From the NCBI GenBank assembly GCA_023432855.1, contig JAEZEZ010000066.1, positions 1 to 13,636 of the forward strand: a stretch of 13,636 nt of DNA, written 5' to 3'. This DNA is from Pseudomonadota bacterium (lineage in GTDB: Bacteria > Pseudomonadota > Alphaproteobacteria > Caulobacterales > Caulobacteraceae). Numbering within the stretch: position 1 is the first letter of the stretch; the number at the start of each line of letters is the position of its first letter. The notes under the pieces were generated by a model. The model saw only the letters and a list, made by a program, of their open reading frames with translations, was not told the DNA's origin and made no database searches. Of this stretch, positions 6,120 to 13,636 are shown piece after piece. A program made the position numbers and the translations under genes.

Positions 6120-9100
6120 CGGCGCCCTTCGACAGCCCGGGCAGCCGCTGGTTCACCATCCCGGCGCATCGTCCGTTCGTCGACGACCTGGCCGCCGCGC
6201 TGTTCGAGCACCTCGGCCGCGAAGGTCCCGAGGCCCTGACCGACGCCATCGTCCTGACTCCCACGCGGCGCGGGGCCCGGGCGCTGGCCGAGGGTTTCGT
6301 CCGCGCAGCCGGCGGGCAGGCGGTCCTGCTGCCCCAGATCCGCGCCGTGGGCGACCTCGACGAGGGCGAGCCGCCGTTCGAGCCCGGCCCCATCGCGCTC
6401 GACCTGCCCCCCGCCGTGACCCCGCTGCGCCGCCGCTTCGAGCTGGCGCGGCTGCTCCACGACCGCCAGGACGAGATCGGACGCAAGCTCGACGGCCCGG
6501 CCGCACTCGAGCTGGCCGACGCCCTGGCCGCCTTCATGGACAGCCTGTGGATCGAGGAGCGGTTCGAGGACGCGGATGTGGACGCGCTGGGCGGCGACCA
6601 CGCGAAACACTGGGAGCTGTCGGCCAGGGTGCTGCGGGTGGGGCTGCAGGCCTGGCCCGCGCGGCTGGCCGAGATCGGCCTGATGGATCCCGCCCAGCGC
6701 CGCGTGCGGCTGTCGCGACTGCTCGGCGAACAGTGGCGCGAGCGCCCGCCGCAGGTCCCCCTGATCGCCGCCGGCTCCACCGGCACCGCCCCGGCCACCG
6801 CCGACCTGCTGGCCGTGGTTGCCGCCGCGCCGCGCGGCTGCGTCGTGCTGCCCGGGCTGGACCGGGACCTGGCCGACAAGGCCTGGGCCGACGTCGACGA
6901 GCAGCATCCCCAGGGCGCCATGAAGCGTCTGCTCGATCGCCACGGCCTGGTCCGCGAGGACGTCCAGCCGTGGCCCTGCCCCGAAAGCGCCGCGGAAGCC
7001 GCGCGCGGGCGGGCGCGGCGGCGGGTGATCAACGAGGCGCTGCGCCCCGCCGCCGCGACGGCCGACTGGCTGGACCAGATCAAGGCGCTCGCGGCGGAGA
7101 CCGAGGCGGCCGAGGCCGATCCCTTCGCCGAAGGCCTGGAGGGGCTGTCCCTGATCGCCGCGCACAATGAGGAAGAGGCGGCGTCGGTCGCGGCCCTGCT
7201 CATGCGCGAGGCGCTGGAGACGCCGGACAGGACCTGCGCCCTCGTGACGCCAGACCAGGCCCTGGCCCGCCGGGTGTCGGCGCAGCTGTCGCGCTGGGGC
7301 GTCGAGGCGGACTCCTCGGCCGGCGCCGCCCTGGCGGGATTCCCGGTCGGCATGCTGATCGAACGCGCGGCGAAGCTGGCCTGCGACCCGGCCGACCCCG
7401 TAGTCCTGCTCGGCCTTCTGAAGAGCCCGCTGGCGCGGCTGGGGCTCGAGGATCGGGATCGGGCGGCGGGTCTCAGGGCGTTCGAGGAACACGGCCTGCG
7501 CGGACCGCGCCGCGACGGCTGGGAATCGATCCACCGGATGATCGCGGGCAAGCGCGAGCCCCGGCGCGGCAAGCCGGTGAACGAACACCGGCTGGCCGAA
7601 CTCGATCGCGCCGAAGCCTTCGCCCGCCGCGTGGAAGGGCTGGTGCGGCCGCTGTGCGAGCCCTTCGCCGCAGCCCTGCCGGCGACCGAAGCCGCGCGCC
7701 TGCTCGCCGAAACGCTGGAAGCGCTGGCCGCCGACGAGACCGGCGGCCTGGGAAGCCTGTGGAGCGGACCCGCCGGCGAGGCGGCCGCGCGCCTGCTGGC
7801 GTCGCTCATGGAGGACGCCGGGGCCCTGGAGCCCCTCGACGCGGCCGGCTTCCACGACGTGCTCGTGCGCCTGCTGAACGAGGAGACCGTGCGTTCGGGC
7901 GGGGCGACCCATGGCCGCCTGCGCATCCTGGGCGCCATCGAGGCGAGGCTGGTGCGCGCGGACCGGCTGATCCTGGCCGGGCTCGAAGAGGGGAACTGGC
8001 CGAAGCCCGCGCCCACAGACCCCTTTCTGTCGCGGCCGATGCGCAAGGCGCTGGGCCTGCCGCCGCCCGAACGGCGCATCGGGCTGTCGGCGCACGACTT
8101 CGCCCAGGCCGCCTGTGCGCCCGAGGTGGTGTTGCTGCACACCGAACGCCGCGGCGGACAGCCTGCCCAGCCCTCGCGCTGGCTGTGGCGGCTGCAGACC
8201 CTGGTCGGCGGCGCCGGCGCCGGACTGCCCGGACGGCCCGAGGTCCTGGCCTGGGCCCGCGCCCTCGACGCCCCGCTCGCCGAGCCGCCGCCGTCGCTGC
8301 AGACCGCGCCGCGCCCCGAGCCCCGGCCGCCGCTCGACGCGCGTCCGAAGGGGCTCTACGTCACCCAGGTCGAGGCTTGGGTGCGCGATCCCTACGCCGT
8401 CTACGCCCGCCACATCCTGAAGCTCTATCCGCTCGACCGCCCCGACGAGCCGGTCGACGCCCGCGCCCGCGGATCCGCCATCCACACGGCCATGGAGGCC
8501 TTCGCCGAGCGTTGGCCGGCGCTGGCGGAGGACGAGCGGGCCGTCGTGTTCGCCGACCTCTACCTGCAGGCCCTGCGCGAGGGCGGCGCGCCCGACCACG
8601 ACATGGCGCGCGAACGGCCGCTGGCGCTGCGCGCCGGACGCTGGATCGCCGATTTCGAGGTCCGCCGCCGTCAGCCCGGCGTGCAGGTCCTCGTCGAGCG
8701 CGAGGTCAACGGTCCGCTGGACGGTCTGGATTTCATCCTGTCGGCCCGCGCCGACCGGATCGAGCTGCAGGGCGGAATGGCCCACGTCATCGACTTCAAG
8801 ACCGGCGCCGCGCCTTCGGCCAAGCAGGTGAGGCTGGGCTTCAACGCCCAGCTGCCCCTGACCGCCGCCCTGCTCGCCCGGGGCGGGCTGGCTGAGGCGG
8901 GCAGGCCGACCCCCGGACAGCTGCTCTACGTGCGGGTCTCGGGCCGCGAACCGGCGGGGAAGGAAGAGCTGCGCAGCGATCCGAATGAGGCGCTGCGCGA
9001 CCTGGCCCCCAGCGGCGAGGCCGCCGACCGCGCCTGGGAAGGTCTGGCGCAGCTGGTGCGCCGGTACGCCGACCCGGCCTATCCCTATCGCTCGCGCGTC

Positions 9101-9196
9101 GCCCCGCAGTTCATCAGCCACAGAAGCGACTACGACCATCTGGCCCGGGTGGCCGAATGGTCGGTCGCCGACGAAGACGGGGGGACCGGCGAATGA
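6116..9196 (+). CDS. addB: Double-strand break repair protein AddB, alphaproteobacterial type
   Basis: AddB pairs with AddA to resect double-strand breaks and prepare 3' tails for RecA. The 1026-residue product starts with SRWFTIPAHRPFVDDLA, then TPTRRGARAL, as in alphaproteobacterial AddB, and contains GLEEGNWP (622-629), a motif of the inactivated helicase fold. No Walker A is visible, so it is probably not an ATPase itself. The C-terminal RecB-type nuclease has His790 (GSAIHTAME), Asp880 (ARADRIE) and Asp893-Phe-Lys895 (DFKTG). The four cysteines of the Bacillus AddB iron-sulfur cluster are absent: DPY stands where CPY would be, and the tail has no Cys, which I believe is usual for this subgroup. 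TTG 6116 overlaps the murU stop (TTGA); the next Met is over 100 residues downstream, so TTG is favoured. Confidence 0.93.
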   Translation: MTAPFDSPGSRWFTIPAHRPFVDDLAAALFEHLGREGPEALTDAIVLTPTRRGARALAEGFVRAAGGQAVLLPQIRAVGDLDEGEPPFEPGPIALDLPPAVTPLRRRFELARLLHDRQDEIGRKLDGPAALELADALAAFMDSLWIEERFEDADVDALGGDHAKHWELSARVLRVGLQAWPARLAEIGLMDPAQRRVRLSRLLGEQWRERPPQVPLIAAGSTGTAPATADLLAVVAAAPRGCVVLPGLDRDLADKAWADVDEQHPQGAMKRLLDRHGLVREDVQPWPCPESAAEAARGRARRRVINEALRPAAATADWLDQIKALAAETEAAEADPFAEGLEGLSLIAAHNEEEAASVAALLMREALETPDRTCALVTPDQALARRVSAQLSRWGVEADSSAGAALAGFPVGMLIERAAKLACDPADPVVLLGLLKSPLARLGLEDRDRAAGLRAFEEHGLRGPRRDGWESIHRMIAGKREPRRGKPVNEHRLAELDRAEAFARRVEGLVRPLCEPFAAALPATEAARLLAETLEALAADETGGLGSLWSGPAGEAAARLLASLMEDAGALEPLDAAGFHDVLVRLLNEETVRSGGATHGRLRILGAIEARLVRADRLILAGLEEGNWPKPAPTDPFLSRPMRKALGLPPPERRIGLSAHDFAQAACAPEVVLLHTERRGGQPAQPSRWLWRLQTLVGGAGAGLPGRPEVLAWARALDAPLAEPPPSLQTAPRPEPRPPLDARPKGLYVTQVEAWVRDPYAVYARHILKLYPLDRPDEPVDARARGSAIHTAMEAFAERWPALAEDERAVVFADLYLQALREGGAPDHDMARERPLALRAGRWIADFEVRRRQPGVQVLVEREVNGPLDGLDFILSARADRIELQGGMAHVIDFKTGAAPSAKQVRLGFNAQLPLTAALLARGGLAEAGRPTPGQLLYVRVSGREPAGKEELRSDPNEALRDLAPSGEAADRAWEGLAQLVRRYADPAYPYRSRVAPQFISHRSDYDHLARVAEWSVADEDGGTGE

Positions 9197-12100
9197 CGGC
9201 CCATCCCCAGACGATCGCCTCCAACCCGGCGATCTCCGCCTTCGTCAGCGCCAACGCCGGGTCCGGCAAGACCTCGACCCTCGTGTCGCGGGTGGCGCGC
9301 CTGCTGCTGGCGGGCGCCAGGCCGGACACCCTGCTCTGCGTCACCTACACCAAGGCCGCGGCGGCCGAGATGCAGCGGCGGCTGTTCGAGCGGCTGGGCG
9401 CCTGGGCCGTGGCGGACGACGCCGCCCTGCGCACCGAGCTGGCGCGGCTGGAGGCGGGCGATCCCGGCGCCTATGACCACCACCACCTGTCGCGCGCCCG
9501 CGCCCTGTTCGCCGGCGCCCTCGAAACGCCGGGCGGGCTGAAGATCCAGACCATCCACGCCTTCTGCGAGAAGCTGCTGCGGCGCTTCCCGATCGAGGCC
9601 GGCATCTCCCCGGGCTTCGAGGTCGCCGACGACGCCGCGGCCGCCGATCTCGCCGCCGAGGCGCGGGCCGCCGTGGCCAAGCTGGCGATGCGGGAGGAGA
9701 ACGCGCTGCTGTCGGAGGCCTACGACCGCTTCTCGGTGGCGCTGGCCTTCGACGACTTCCAGGAGATGTTCCGCACCTTCGAGTACCGGCGCGGCGACAT
9801 CGCCCGCTGGCTGGGGTCCATCGGCGGCGCCCGCGCCCTGGTGACGGCCGTGCCGGGCATGGTCGGGCTGGAGGCGCTGGTCGACCCCGACGAGGTGGAG
9901 CGCGAGGCGATCCTCGCCATCGACCAGGACGGCTGGCTGGCGGCCGCCGCCGCGCTCGACGAGGGCTCCGACACCGACCGCAAGCGGGCTGATTGCATGC
10001 GCGCGGCCGTCGCCGCGCTGCGCGACGGGGAGGTCCCGCTCGACCTCGTCTGCAAGGCCCTGTTCACCGCCGAGCGCAAGCCGCTGGCCCGGGTTGCGAC
10101 GAAGGCGGTCGCCCCGGGGGCCGCCTTCTGGCTGGGCGAGGAGCAGTTCCGGCTGGCGGCGGCGTTCGAGCGCGCCCGCGCCGCGCGCATCGCCGGCGAC
10201 ACCATCCACGCCATGACGCTGGCGGGCTTCTACGTCTCGGAATACGAGACGGCGAAGAAGAAGCGGCGCCTGCTCGATTTCGCCGACCTGGTGGCCCACA
10301 CCCACGCCCTGCTGACCGAGACGGCGGACGCCGCCTGGGTGCTCTACAAGCTCGACGAGGGCATCGACCACATCCTCATCGATGAGGCCCAGGACACCGC
10401 GCCCGAACAGTGGGCCGTGATCCGCGAACTGACCGAGGCCTTCTTCGGCGGCGGCGCGGGCGGCCGCGACGCCCCTGCGGGACGCAGCGTCTTCGTGGTC
10501 GGCGACGAGAAGCAGTCGATCTTCTCGTTCCAGGGCGCCCGGCCCGAACGCCTGCGCCAGGAAGCCGCGCACTACCGCGAGCGCGTCATGGCCGCCGGCC
10601 TCGGCTGGGAGGACGTGCCGCTGGTGGACTCCTGGCGCTCGACGCCGGAGGTGCTCAAGTTCGTCGACGCCGTGTTCGCGCCGCCCGACAATCGCGCCGG
10701 CCTGCTGCCCCGCGACCTCGATCCGCAGGAGGCGGTGGTCGAGCATGTGGCGCGCCGGCTGAACGACCCCGGCTGCGTCGACCTGTGGCCGATGGAGCGC
10801 GAGGAGCCGGCGGAGGAGCAGGATGCCTGGACCGAGCCGCTCGATTCCCGCGGGCATGGCGCCTGGCGCCGGCTGGCCGACCGCATCGCATCCGAGGTGC
10901 GGCGCATCCTCGACACCGGCGAGATGGTCCACGACCGCAGCCGCAAGGGAGAGCCCTGGCGGCCGGCCAACGCGGGCGACGTGCTGATCCTGGTGCGCAA
11001 GCGCGGCGCCCTGTTCGAGGAGACGATCCGGGCCCTGAAGCGCGCCGGCGTGCCGGTGGCGGGGGCGGACCGGCTGGTGCTGTCCGAGCATCCGGTCTTC
11101 GCAGACGCCCTGGCCCTGGCCCGCTTCGTCCTCTTCCCGGACGACGACCTGACGCTCGCGGGGCTGCTGCGCTCGCCCTTCTGCGACGTGGACGAGGACA
11201 GCCTGTTCGCCCTCGCCCGGGACAGGAAAGGGTCGCTCTGGCGCATGCTGAAGGCCCGCGCCGACGAGCGGCCGGAGTGGCGCTCGGCTCTCGACCTGCT
11301 GGACGCCGCGCGGCGGGAGGCGCCGGCCCGCACGCCGTTCGACTTCTTCAGCCGCCTCTATGCGCGGCTGGACGGCGAGGGTCGCTCCCAGCGAACCCGG
11401 GCGGTCACCCGGCTGGGGCCCGAGACCGCCGACGCGCTCGACGAGCTCCTGGCCCAGGTCCTCGCCGCGGAGCAGCGCGGCGCGCGCGACCTGGAGGCCG
11501 TGGCCCACGCGCTCGGCCGCCTGGACATCACCGTGAAGCGCGAGATGGACGAGCCGAAGGGCGAGGCCCGGGTGATGACAGCCCACGGGGCCAAGGGACT
11601 GGAAGCCCCCATCGTCTTCCTGCCCGAGACCGTCCAGGCCGGGGAGCCCCGGGGCTCGTCCCTGCTGGAGTTGGAAAGCGGCGGCTTCCTCTGGTGCGCG
11701 AGCGGCAAGGCCGACTGCGAGGCGACCAGGGCGGCCCGCGCCCTGCGCAAGCAGAAGGGCGAGGACGAGTCGCTGCGCCTGCTCTACGTCGGCCTGACCC
11801 GCGCCCGCGACCGGGTCATCATCGCCGGCCGGGCGAAGCAGCCGCCCAAGACCAAGGCCGAGGAGCTGAAGGGCTGGTACCCGCTGGTCGAAGCCGCCTT
11901 CGCGCATCCGGACGTGGCGTCCCACACCCGCAAGCTGGTGCTCAACGGCATGGAGATCACCCGCTTCGGCCATGACCCGGCCCGGGGCGTCGAGGCGGAC
12001 GGGACCGCCGGCGCGGCCCCGTCGTTGCCGCCCTGGGCCCGCACGCCCGCGCCGCCCGAAGGCCGCGTGGCGCGCTGGGTCTCGCCCTCGCAGATGGCCG

Positions 12101-12672
12101 AGGAGCAGGCGAAGGCGCCGGCGCCCTCGCCCCTGGCCGAGCGGGGCGGGCTCGGCCGATTCCGGCGCGGGGAGCTGATCCACAAGCTGTTCGAGATCCT
12201 GCCGGACCTGCCGCCGGACGGCCGCCGCGCCGCCGCCCGGGCGCTGATGGCGCGCGAGCCGGGCCTTACCGGCGATCAGCGCGCCGAGATGATCGAGGCC
12301 ACCTTCGGCGTGCTCGAGGACGACCGCTTCGCCGAGGTGTTCGGCCCCCACTCCCGCGCCGAGGTGGCCGTCGCGGGCGGCGCTCCGGACCTGCCTCCGG
12401 GGCTGGCCATCAGCGGGCGGCTGGACCGGCTGCTGGTCACGGCCGATCGGGTGCTTGTCGTCGACTACAAGACCAACCGCCCCGCGCCCGACCGGGCGGA
12501 GGACGCCGACCCCGCATACCTGACCCAGATGGCGGTCTATGCGGCGGTGCTGCGCGCGCTTTATCCGGGCCGCCGCGTCGAGGCGGCGCTGCTGTGGACC
12601 GACGGCGCGAAGCTGACGCCGCTGTCCGATGCGCTGATCGAAGCGCGGCTGGCGGCGTTGAACCAGAGTTGA
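9193..12672 (+). CDS. addA: Double-strand break repair helicase-nuclease AddA, alphaproteobacterial type
   Basis: AddA is the 3'-5' SF1 helicase plus nuclease of the AddAB complex, functionally replacing RecBCD. All helicase motifs are visible in 1159 residues: Walker A SANAGSGKT (19-27), Ia CVTYTKAAAAEM, QTIHAFCEKLLRRFP, II LIDEAQD (395-401), III VFVVGDEKQSIFSFQGA, IV SWRSTPEV, V VMTAHGAKGLEAPIV, VI LLYVGLTRARDR. A Pro/Ala-rich linker leads to the RecB-like nuclease with His997 (GELIHKLFE), Asp1078 (GRLDRLL) and Asp1091-Tyr-Lys1093 (DYKTN). All catalytic positions are intact, so the enzyme should be active. The ATG at 9193 overlaps the addB stop (ATGA) and has GGGGGA 7 bases upstream. addB before addA is the normal alphaproteobacterial order. 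The gene ends 77 bases before trxA. Confidence 0.96.
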   Translation: MTAHPQTIASNPAISAFVSANAGSGKTSTLVSRVARLLLAGARPDTLLCVTYTKAAAAEMQRRLFERLGAWAVADDAALRTELARLEAGDPGAYDHHHLSRARALFAGALETPGGLKIQTIHAFCEKLLRRFPIEAGISPGFEVADDAAAADLAAEARAAVAKLAMREENALLSEAYDRFSVALAFDDFQEMFRTFEYRRGDIARWLGSIGGARALVTAVPGMVGLEALVDPDEVEREAILAIDQDGWLAAAAALDEGSDTDRKRADCMRAAVAALRDGEVPLDLVCKALFTAERKPLARVATKAVAPGAAFWLGEEQFRLAAAFERARAARIAGDTIHAMTLAGFYVSEYETAKKKRRLLDFADLVAHTHALLTETADAAWVLYKLDEGIDHILIDEAQDTAPEQWAVIRELTEAFFGGGAGGRDAPAGRSVFVVGDEKQSIFSFQGARPERLRQEAAHYRERVMAAGLGWEDVPLVDSWRSTPEVLKFVDAVFAPPDNRAGLLPRDLDPQEAVVEHVARRLNDPGCVDLWPMEREEPAEEQDAWTEPLDSRGHGAWRRLADRIASEVRRILDTGEMVHDRSRKGEPWRPANAGDVLILVRKRGALFEETIRALKRAGVPVAGADRLVLSEHPVFADALALARFVLFPDDDLTLAGLLRSPFCDVDEDSLFALARDRKGSLWRMLKARADERPEWRSALDLLDAARREAPARTPFDFFSRLYARLDGEGRSQRTRAVTRLGPETADALDELLAQVLAAEQRGARDLEAVAHALGRLDITVKREMDEPKGEARVMTAHGAKGLEAPIVFLPETVQAGEPRGSSLLELESGGFLWCASGKADCEATRAARALRKQKGEDESLRLLYVGLTRARDRVIIAGRAKQPPKTKAEELKGWYPLVEAAFAHPDVASHTRKLVLNGMEITRFGHDPARGVEADGTAGAAPSLPPWARTPAPPEGRVARWVSPSQMAEEQAKAPAPSPLAERGGLGRFRRGELIHKLFEILPDLPPDGRRAAARALMAREPGLTGDQRAEMIEATFGVLEDDRFAEVFGPHSRAEVAVAGGAPDLPPGLAISGRLDRLLVTADRVLVVDYKTNRPAPDRAEDADPAYLTQMAVYAAVLRALYPGRRVEAALLWTDGAKLTPLSDALIEARLAALNQS

Positions 12673-12709
12673 TCGCGGCGTCCGGCGACCCCACATGCGC
12701 CCGGGCCGG

Positions 12710-12724
12710 GAATCGCGCTAACGA
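12710..12724 (+). promoter_or_regulatory. Candidate trxA promoter -10 element with overlapping GAATC site
   Basis: In the 77-base addA-trxA gap, GCTAACGA (12717-12724) resembles the Caulobacter -10 box GCTANAWC, about 25 bases before the trxA ATG. A GAATC (a GANTC methylation site in Caulobacterales) lies at 12710-12714, directly upstream. No good -35 is visible at the expected distance, so trxA may instead be read only from the operon. Confidence 0.25.
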
Positions 12725-12749
12725 TCCGGCAGTTTCGCAGGAGAACCGC

Positions 12750-13076
12750 ATGAGCACGGTGAAGGTCACCGACGAGAGCTTCGAGCAGGACGTCATCAAG
12801 TCCGGCACCCCCGTCCTGGTCGACTTCTGGGCCGAATGGTGCGGGCCCTGCAAGCAGATCGGCCCCGCGCTGGAACAGATCGCCGAGGAATTGTCGGGCA
12901 AGGTCACCGTCGCCAAGGTGAACATCGAGGACAGCCCCATGACCCCGGGCAAGCTGGGCGTGAAGGGCATCCCGACCCTGATGCTGTTCCGCGACGGCCA
13001 GATGACCTCGATGAAGGTCGGCGCCATGCCCAAGGCCAAGATCGTCGAGTGGCTGAACGAACAGGGCGTGGCCTGA
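12750..13076 (+). CDS. trxA: Thioredoxin
   Basis: This is a canonical cytoplasmic thioredoxin of 108 residues, a general disulfide reductase kept reduced by thioredoxin reductase and NADPH, serving ribonucleotide reductase and other targets. The active site WCGPCK spans residues 30-35 (Cys31 and Cys34), the buried Asp is in LVDFWAEW, and the cis-proline is Pro75 in KGIPTLMLF. The ATG at 12750 follows a strong AGGAG (12739-12743) at good spacing, so the open frame reaching upstream into addA is not used. The gene is last in the rightward block, with its own strong ribosome site unlike the coupled genes before it, and is convergent with folC. A terminator-like hairpin begins 10 bases after its stop. 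Confidence 0.97.
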   Translation: MSTVKVTDESFEQDVIKSGTPVLVDFWAEWCGPCKQIGPALEQIAEELSGKVTVAKVNIEDSPMTPGKLGVKGIPTLMLFRDGQMTSMKVGAMPKAKIVEWLNEQGVA

Positions 13077-13086
13077 CATCGCGCAG

Positions 13087-13123
13087 AAATCCTCGTCCTT
13101 CGACACGCCCAGGATGAGGATTT
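13087..13123 (+). terminator. Hairpin ending trxA, built on repeat copy 1
   Basis: AAATCCTCGTCCT (13087-13099) pairs with AGGATGAGGATTT (13111-13123) around an 11-base loop: 13 pairs including one G-U. It starts 10 bases past the trxA stop and ends in ATTTC on the RNA strand, a short U stretch, so it is a plausible intrinsic terminator. The outer AAAT/ATTT pairs are specific to this copy. Confidence 0.6.
13091..13119 (+). repeat. REP-like 29-base palindromic repeat, copy 1
   Basis: The unit has the form CCTCGTCCT, loop TCGACACGCCC, AGGATGAGG. It matches the reverse complement of the copy at 13147-13175 at 27 of 29 positions, differing only in the loop. I recall very similar CTTCGACAAGCTCAGGATGA words scattered between genes in Caulobacterales and sphingomonads, so it is probably a member of a dispersed family. 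Confidence 0.7.
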
Positions 13124-13144
13124 CAGAATGCGCCACATTCATTC

Positions 13145-13177
13145 GGCCTCATCCTGAGCTTGTCGAAGGACGAGGCC
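13145..13177 (-). terminator. Hairpin ending folC, built on repeat copy 2
   Basis: On the minus strand GGCCTCGTCCT pairs with AGGATGAGGCC around an 11-base loop: 11 pairs including one G-U. It starts 7 bases past the folC stop. GAATGAAT follows rather than a T run, so it may work as a weak terminator or 3'-end stabiliser. The outer GG/CC pairs differ from the AAAT/ATTT extension of the facing hairpin. Confidence 0.5.
13147..13175 (-). repeat. REP-like 29-base palindromic repeat, copy 2 (inverted)
   Basis: This is the inverted partner of copy 1, with the loop reading TCGACAAGCTC on the minus strand. The two copies are separated by 27 bases that contain no gene, so the pair could also fold on itself as one long hairpin. 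Confidence 0.7.
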
Positions 13178-13184
13178 GCTTCAC

Positions 13185-13636
13185 TCAACGTGGCCACGTG
13201 TCCTTGGACGCCGCCAGCACCTCGCCTGCGAGGTAGAGCGAGCCAGCGATGACGACGCGGGGGCGATCCGCCTCCGCCAGCGCCGTCTGCAGCGCCGCTT
13301 CGACTCCGTCCGCCGCCTGCGCCTCCAGACCCGCGTCCCTCGCCGCCTTGGCGAGCGTCTGCGGTGCGGCCGCGCTGTCGGCCTGGAAATCCACGGTGAG
13401 AACGCGGGGCTGAAGATCCCCGAAGGCCGCGAACCAGGCCGCCGCGTCCTTGTTCGCCAGCATGCCCACGATCAGGACCAGCGGCCTCGGATCACGGCGC
13501 TGCATGGCTCCCAGCGCCCCGGCCAGCGCCCTGCCCGCGTGCGGGTTGTGGCCGCCGTCGAGCCACAGCTCGGCGCCCGCCGCCTTCGCCGCCTCGCCGT
13601 ATGGGCCGCCGGCCAGCCGCTGCAGGCGCGCGGGCC
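13185..13636 (-). CDS. folC: Dihydrofolate/folylpolyglutamate synthase, C-terminal part (N-terminus outside window)
   Basis: FolC adds L-glutamate to dihydropteroate to make dihydrofolate and lengthens folate polyglutamate tails, using ATP, in the cytoplasm. About 149 C-terminal residues are visible, roughly one third of a normal protein; the frame stays open to the right edge, so the start is off-window and the Met at 13505 is internal. The visible part is the Mur-ligase-type C-terminal domain: PARLQRL at the edge, then ELWLDGGHNPHAG, LVLIVGMLANKDAAAWF and VVIAGSLYLAGEVL, all standard FolC signatures. It is convergent with trxA across a 108-base gap containing two inverted hairpin repeats. 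I recall folC next to trxA and addA in Caulobacter relatives, often with accD beyond. Confidence 0.92.
   Translation of the reverse strand, partial: PARLQRLAGGPYGEAAKAAGAELWLDGGHNPHAGRALAGALGAMQRRDPRPLVLIVGMLANKDAAAWFAAFGDLQPRVLTVDFQADSAAAPQTLAKAARDAGLEAQAADGVEAALQTALAEADRPRVVIAGSLYLAGEVLAASKDTWPR

Noticed and set aside
5924..9139. Long minus-strand frame across addB
   Set aside because: It shows the same in-phase antisense effect as over addA; low-complexity translation with no family features.
9130..12696. Very long open frame on the minus strand across all of addA
   Set aside because: Its codons lie exactly opposite addA codons, so a stop would need TTA, CTA or TCA in addA, which are rare in such GC-rich genes. 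The product is Arg/Gly/Gln-rich with no recognisable motif, while addA shows every helicase and nuclease motif.
12594..12749. Upstream in-frame extension of trxA into addA
   Set aside because: The extension has no thioredoxin homology, and the ATG at 12750 has a strong AGGAG and gives exactly the usual length.
13188..13199. Perfect 12-base palindrome ACGTGGCCACGT beside the folC stop
   Set aside because: About three such palindromes are expected by chance in a window this long, and this one lies within folC codons; no partner sites were seen.

Overview
The window is very GC-rich (by eye about 70%), almost fully coding, and reads as ordinary chromosome of an alphaproteobacterium, most likely Caulobacterales (Caulobacter, Phenylobacterium or Brevundimonas type). 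This rests on the alphaproteobacterial form of AddA and AddB, on the gene order tsaE-amgK-murU-addB-addA-trxA beside folC (which I recall from Caulobacter relatives), and on short intergenic motifs resembling Caulobacter promoter, CtrA and CcrM sites. I see no mobile element, CRISPR array, tRNA or rRNA, and no sign of recent transfer.

Layout. Positions 1-812 (minus) hold most of a membrane-anchored thioredoxin-like protein with a CPEC motif, cut off at the left edge. A gap of about 180 bases follows, with a promoter candidate for that gene and several hairpins. Positions 992-2515 (minus) encode methylmalonate-semialdehyde dehydrogenase (MmsA). It diverges, across an 85-base region carrying three helically phased heptamer repeats, from a small three-helix membrane protein (2601-2942, plus). 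From there to 13076 everything reads rightward: a PlsC-like acyltransferase (2989-3870), TsaE for tRNA t6A (3867-4325), AmgK and MurU for recycling cell-wall MurNAc (4318-6119), the AddB and AddA double-strand-break repair helicase-nuclease (6116-12672), and thioredoxin TrxA (12750-13076). The right edge holds the C-terminal part of FolC on the minus strand (13185-13636), convergent with trxA.

How the genes work together. The five junctions from the acyltransferase to addA all overlap start with stop by 4 to 8 bases (GTGA, ATGTCTGA, ATGA, TTGA, ATGA), so the block looks like one translationally coupled operon. AmgK and MurU catalyse consecutive steps (MurNAc to MurNAc-1-phosphate to UDP-MurNAc), and AddB and AddA form one complex; TsaE and the acyltransferase have no obvious biochemical tie to these. 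trxA has its own strong ribosome site after a 77-base gap, and may also have its own promoter.

The most notable non-coding structure lies between trxA and folC: two inverted copies of a 29-base palindromic repeat, each forming a hairpin 7 to 10 bases past the stop codon of the gene that reads into it. I found no convincing undescribed system. The least explained pieces are the CPEC protein, the small membrane protein beside mmsA, and the acyltransferase at the head of the operon.
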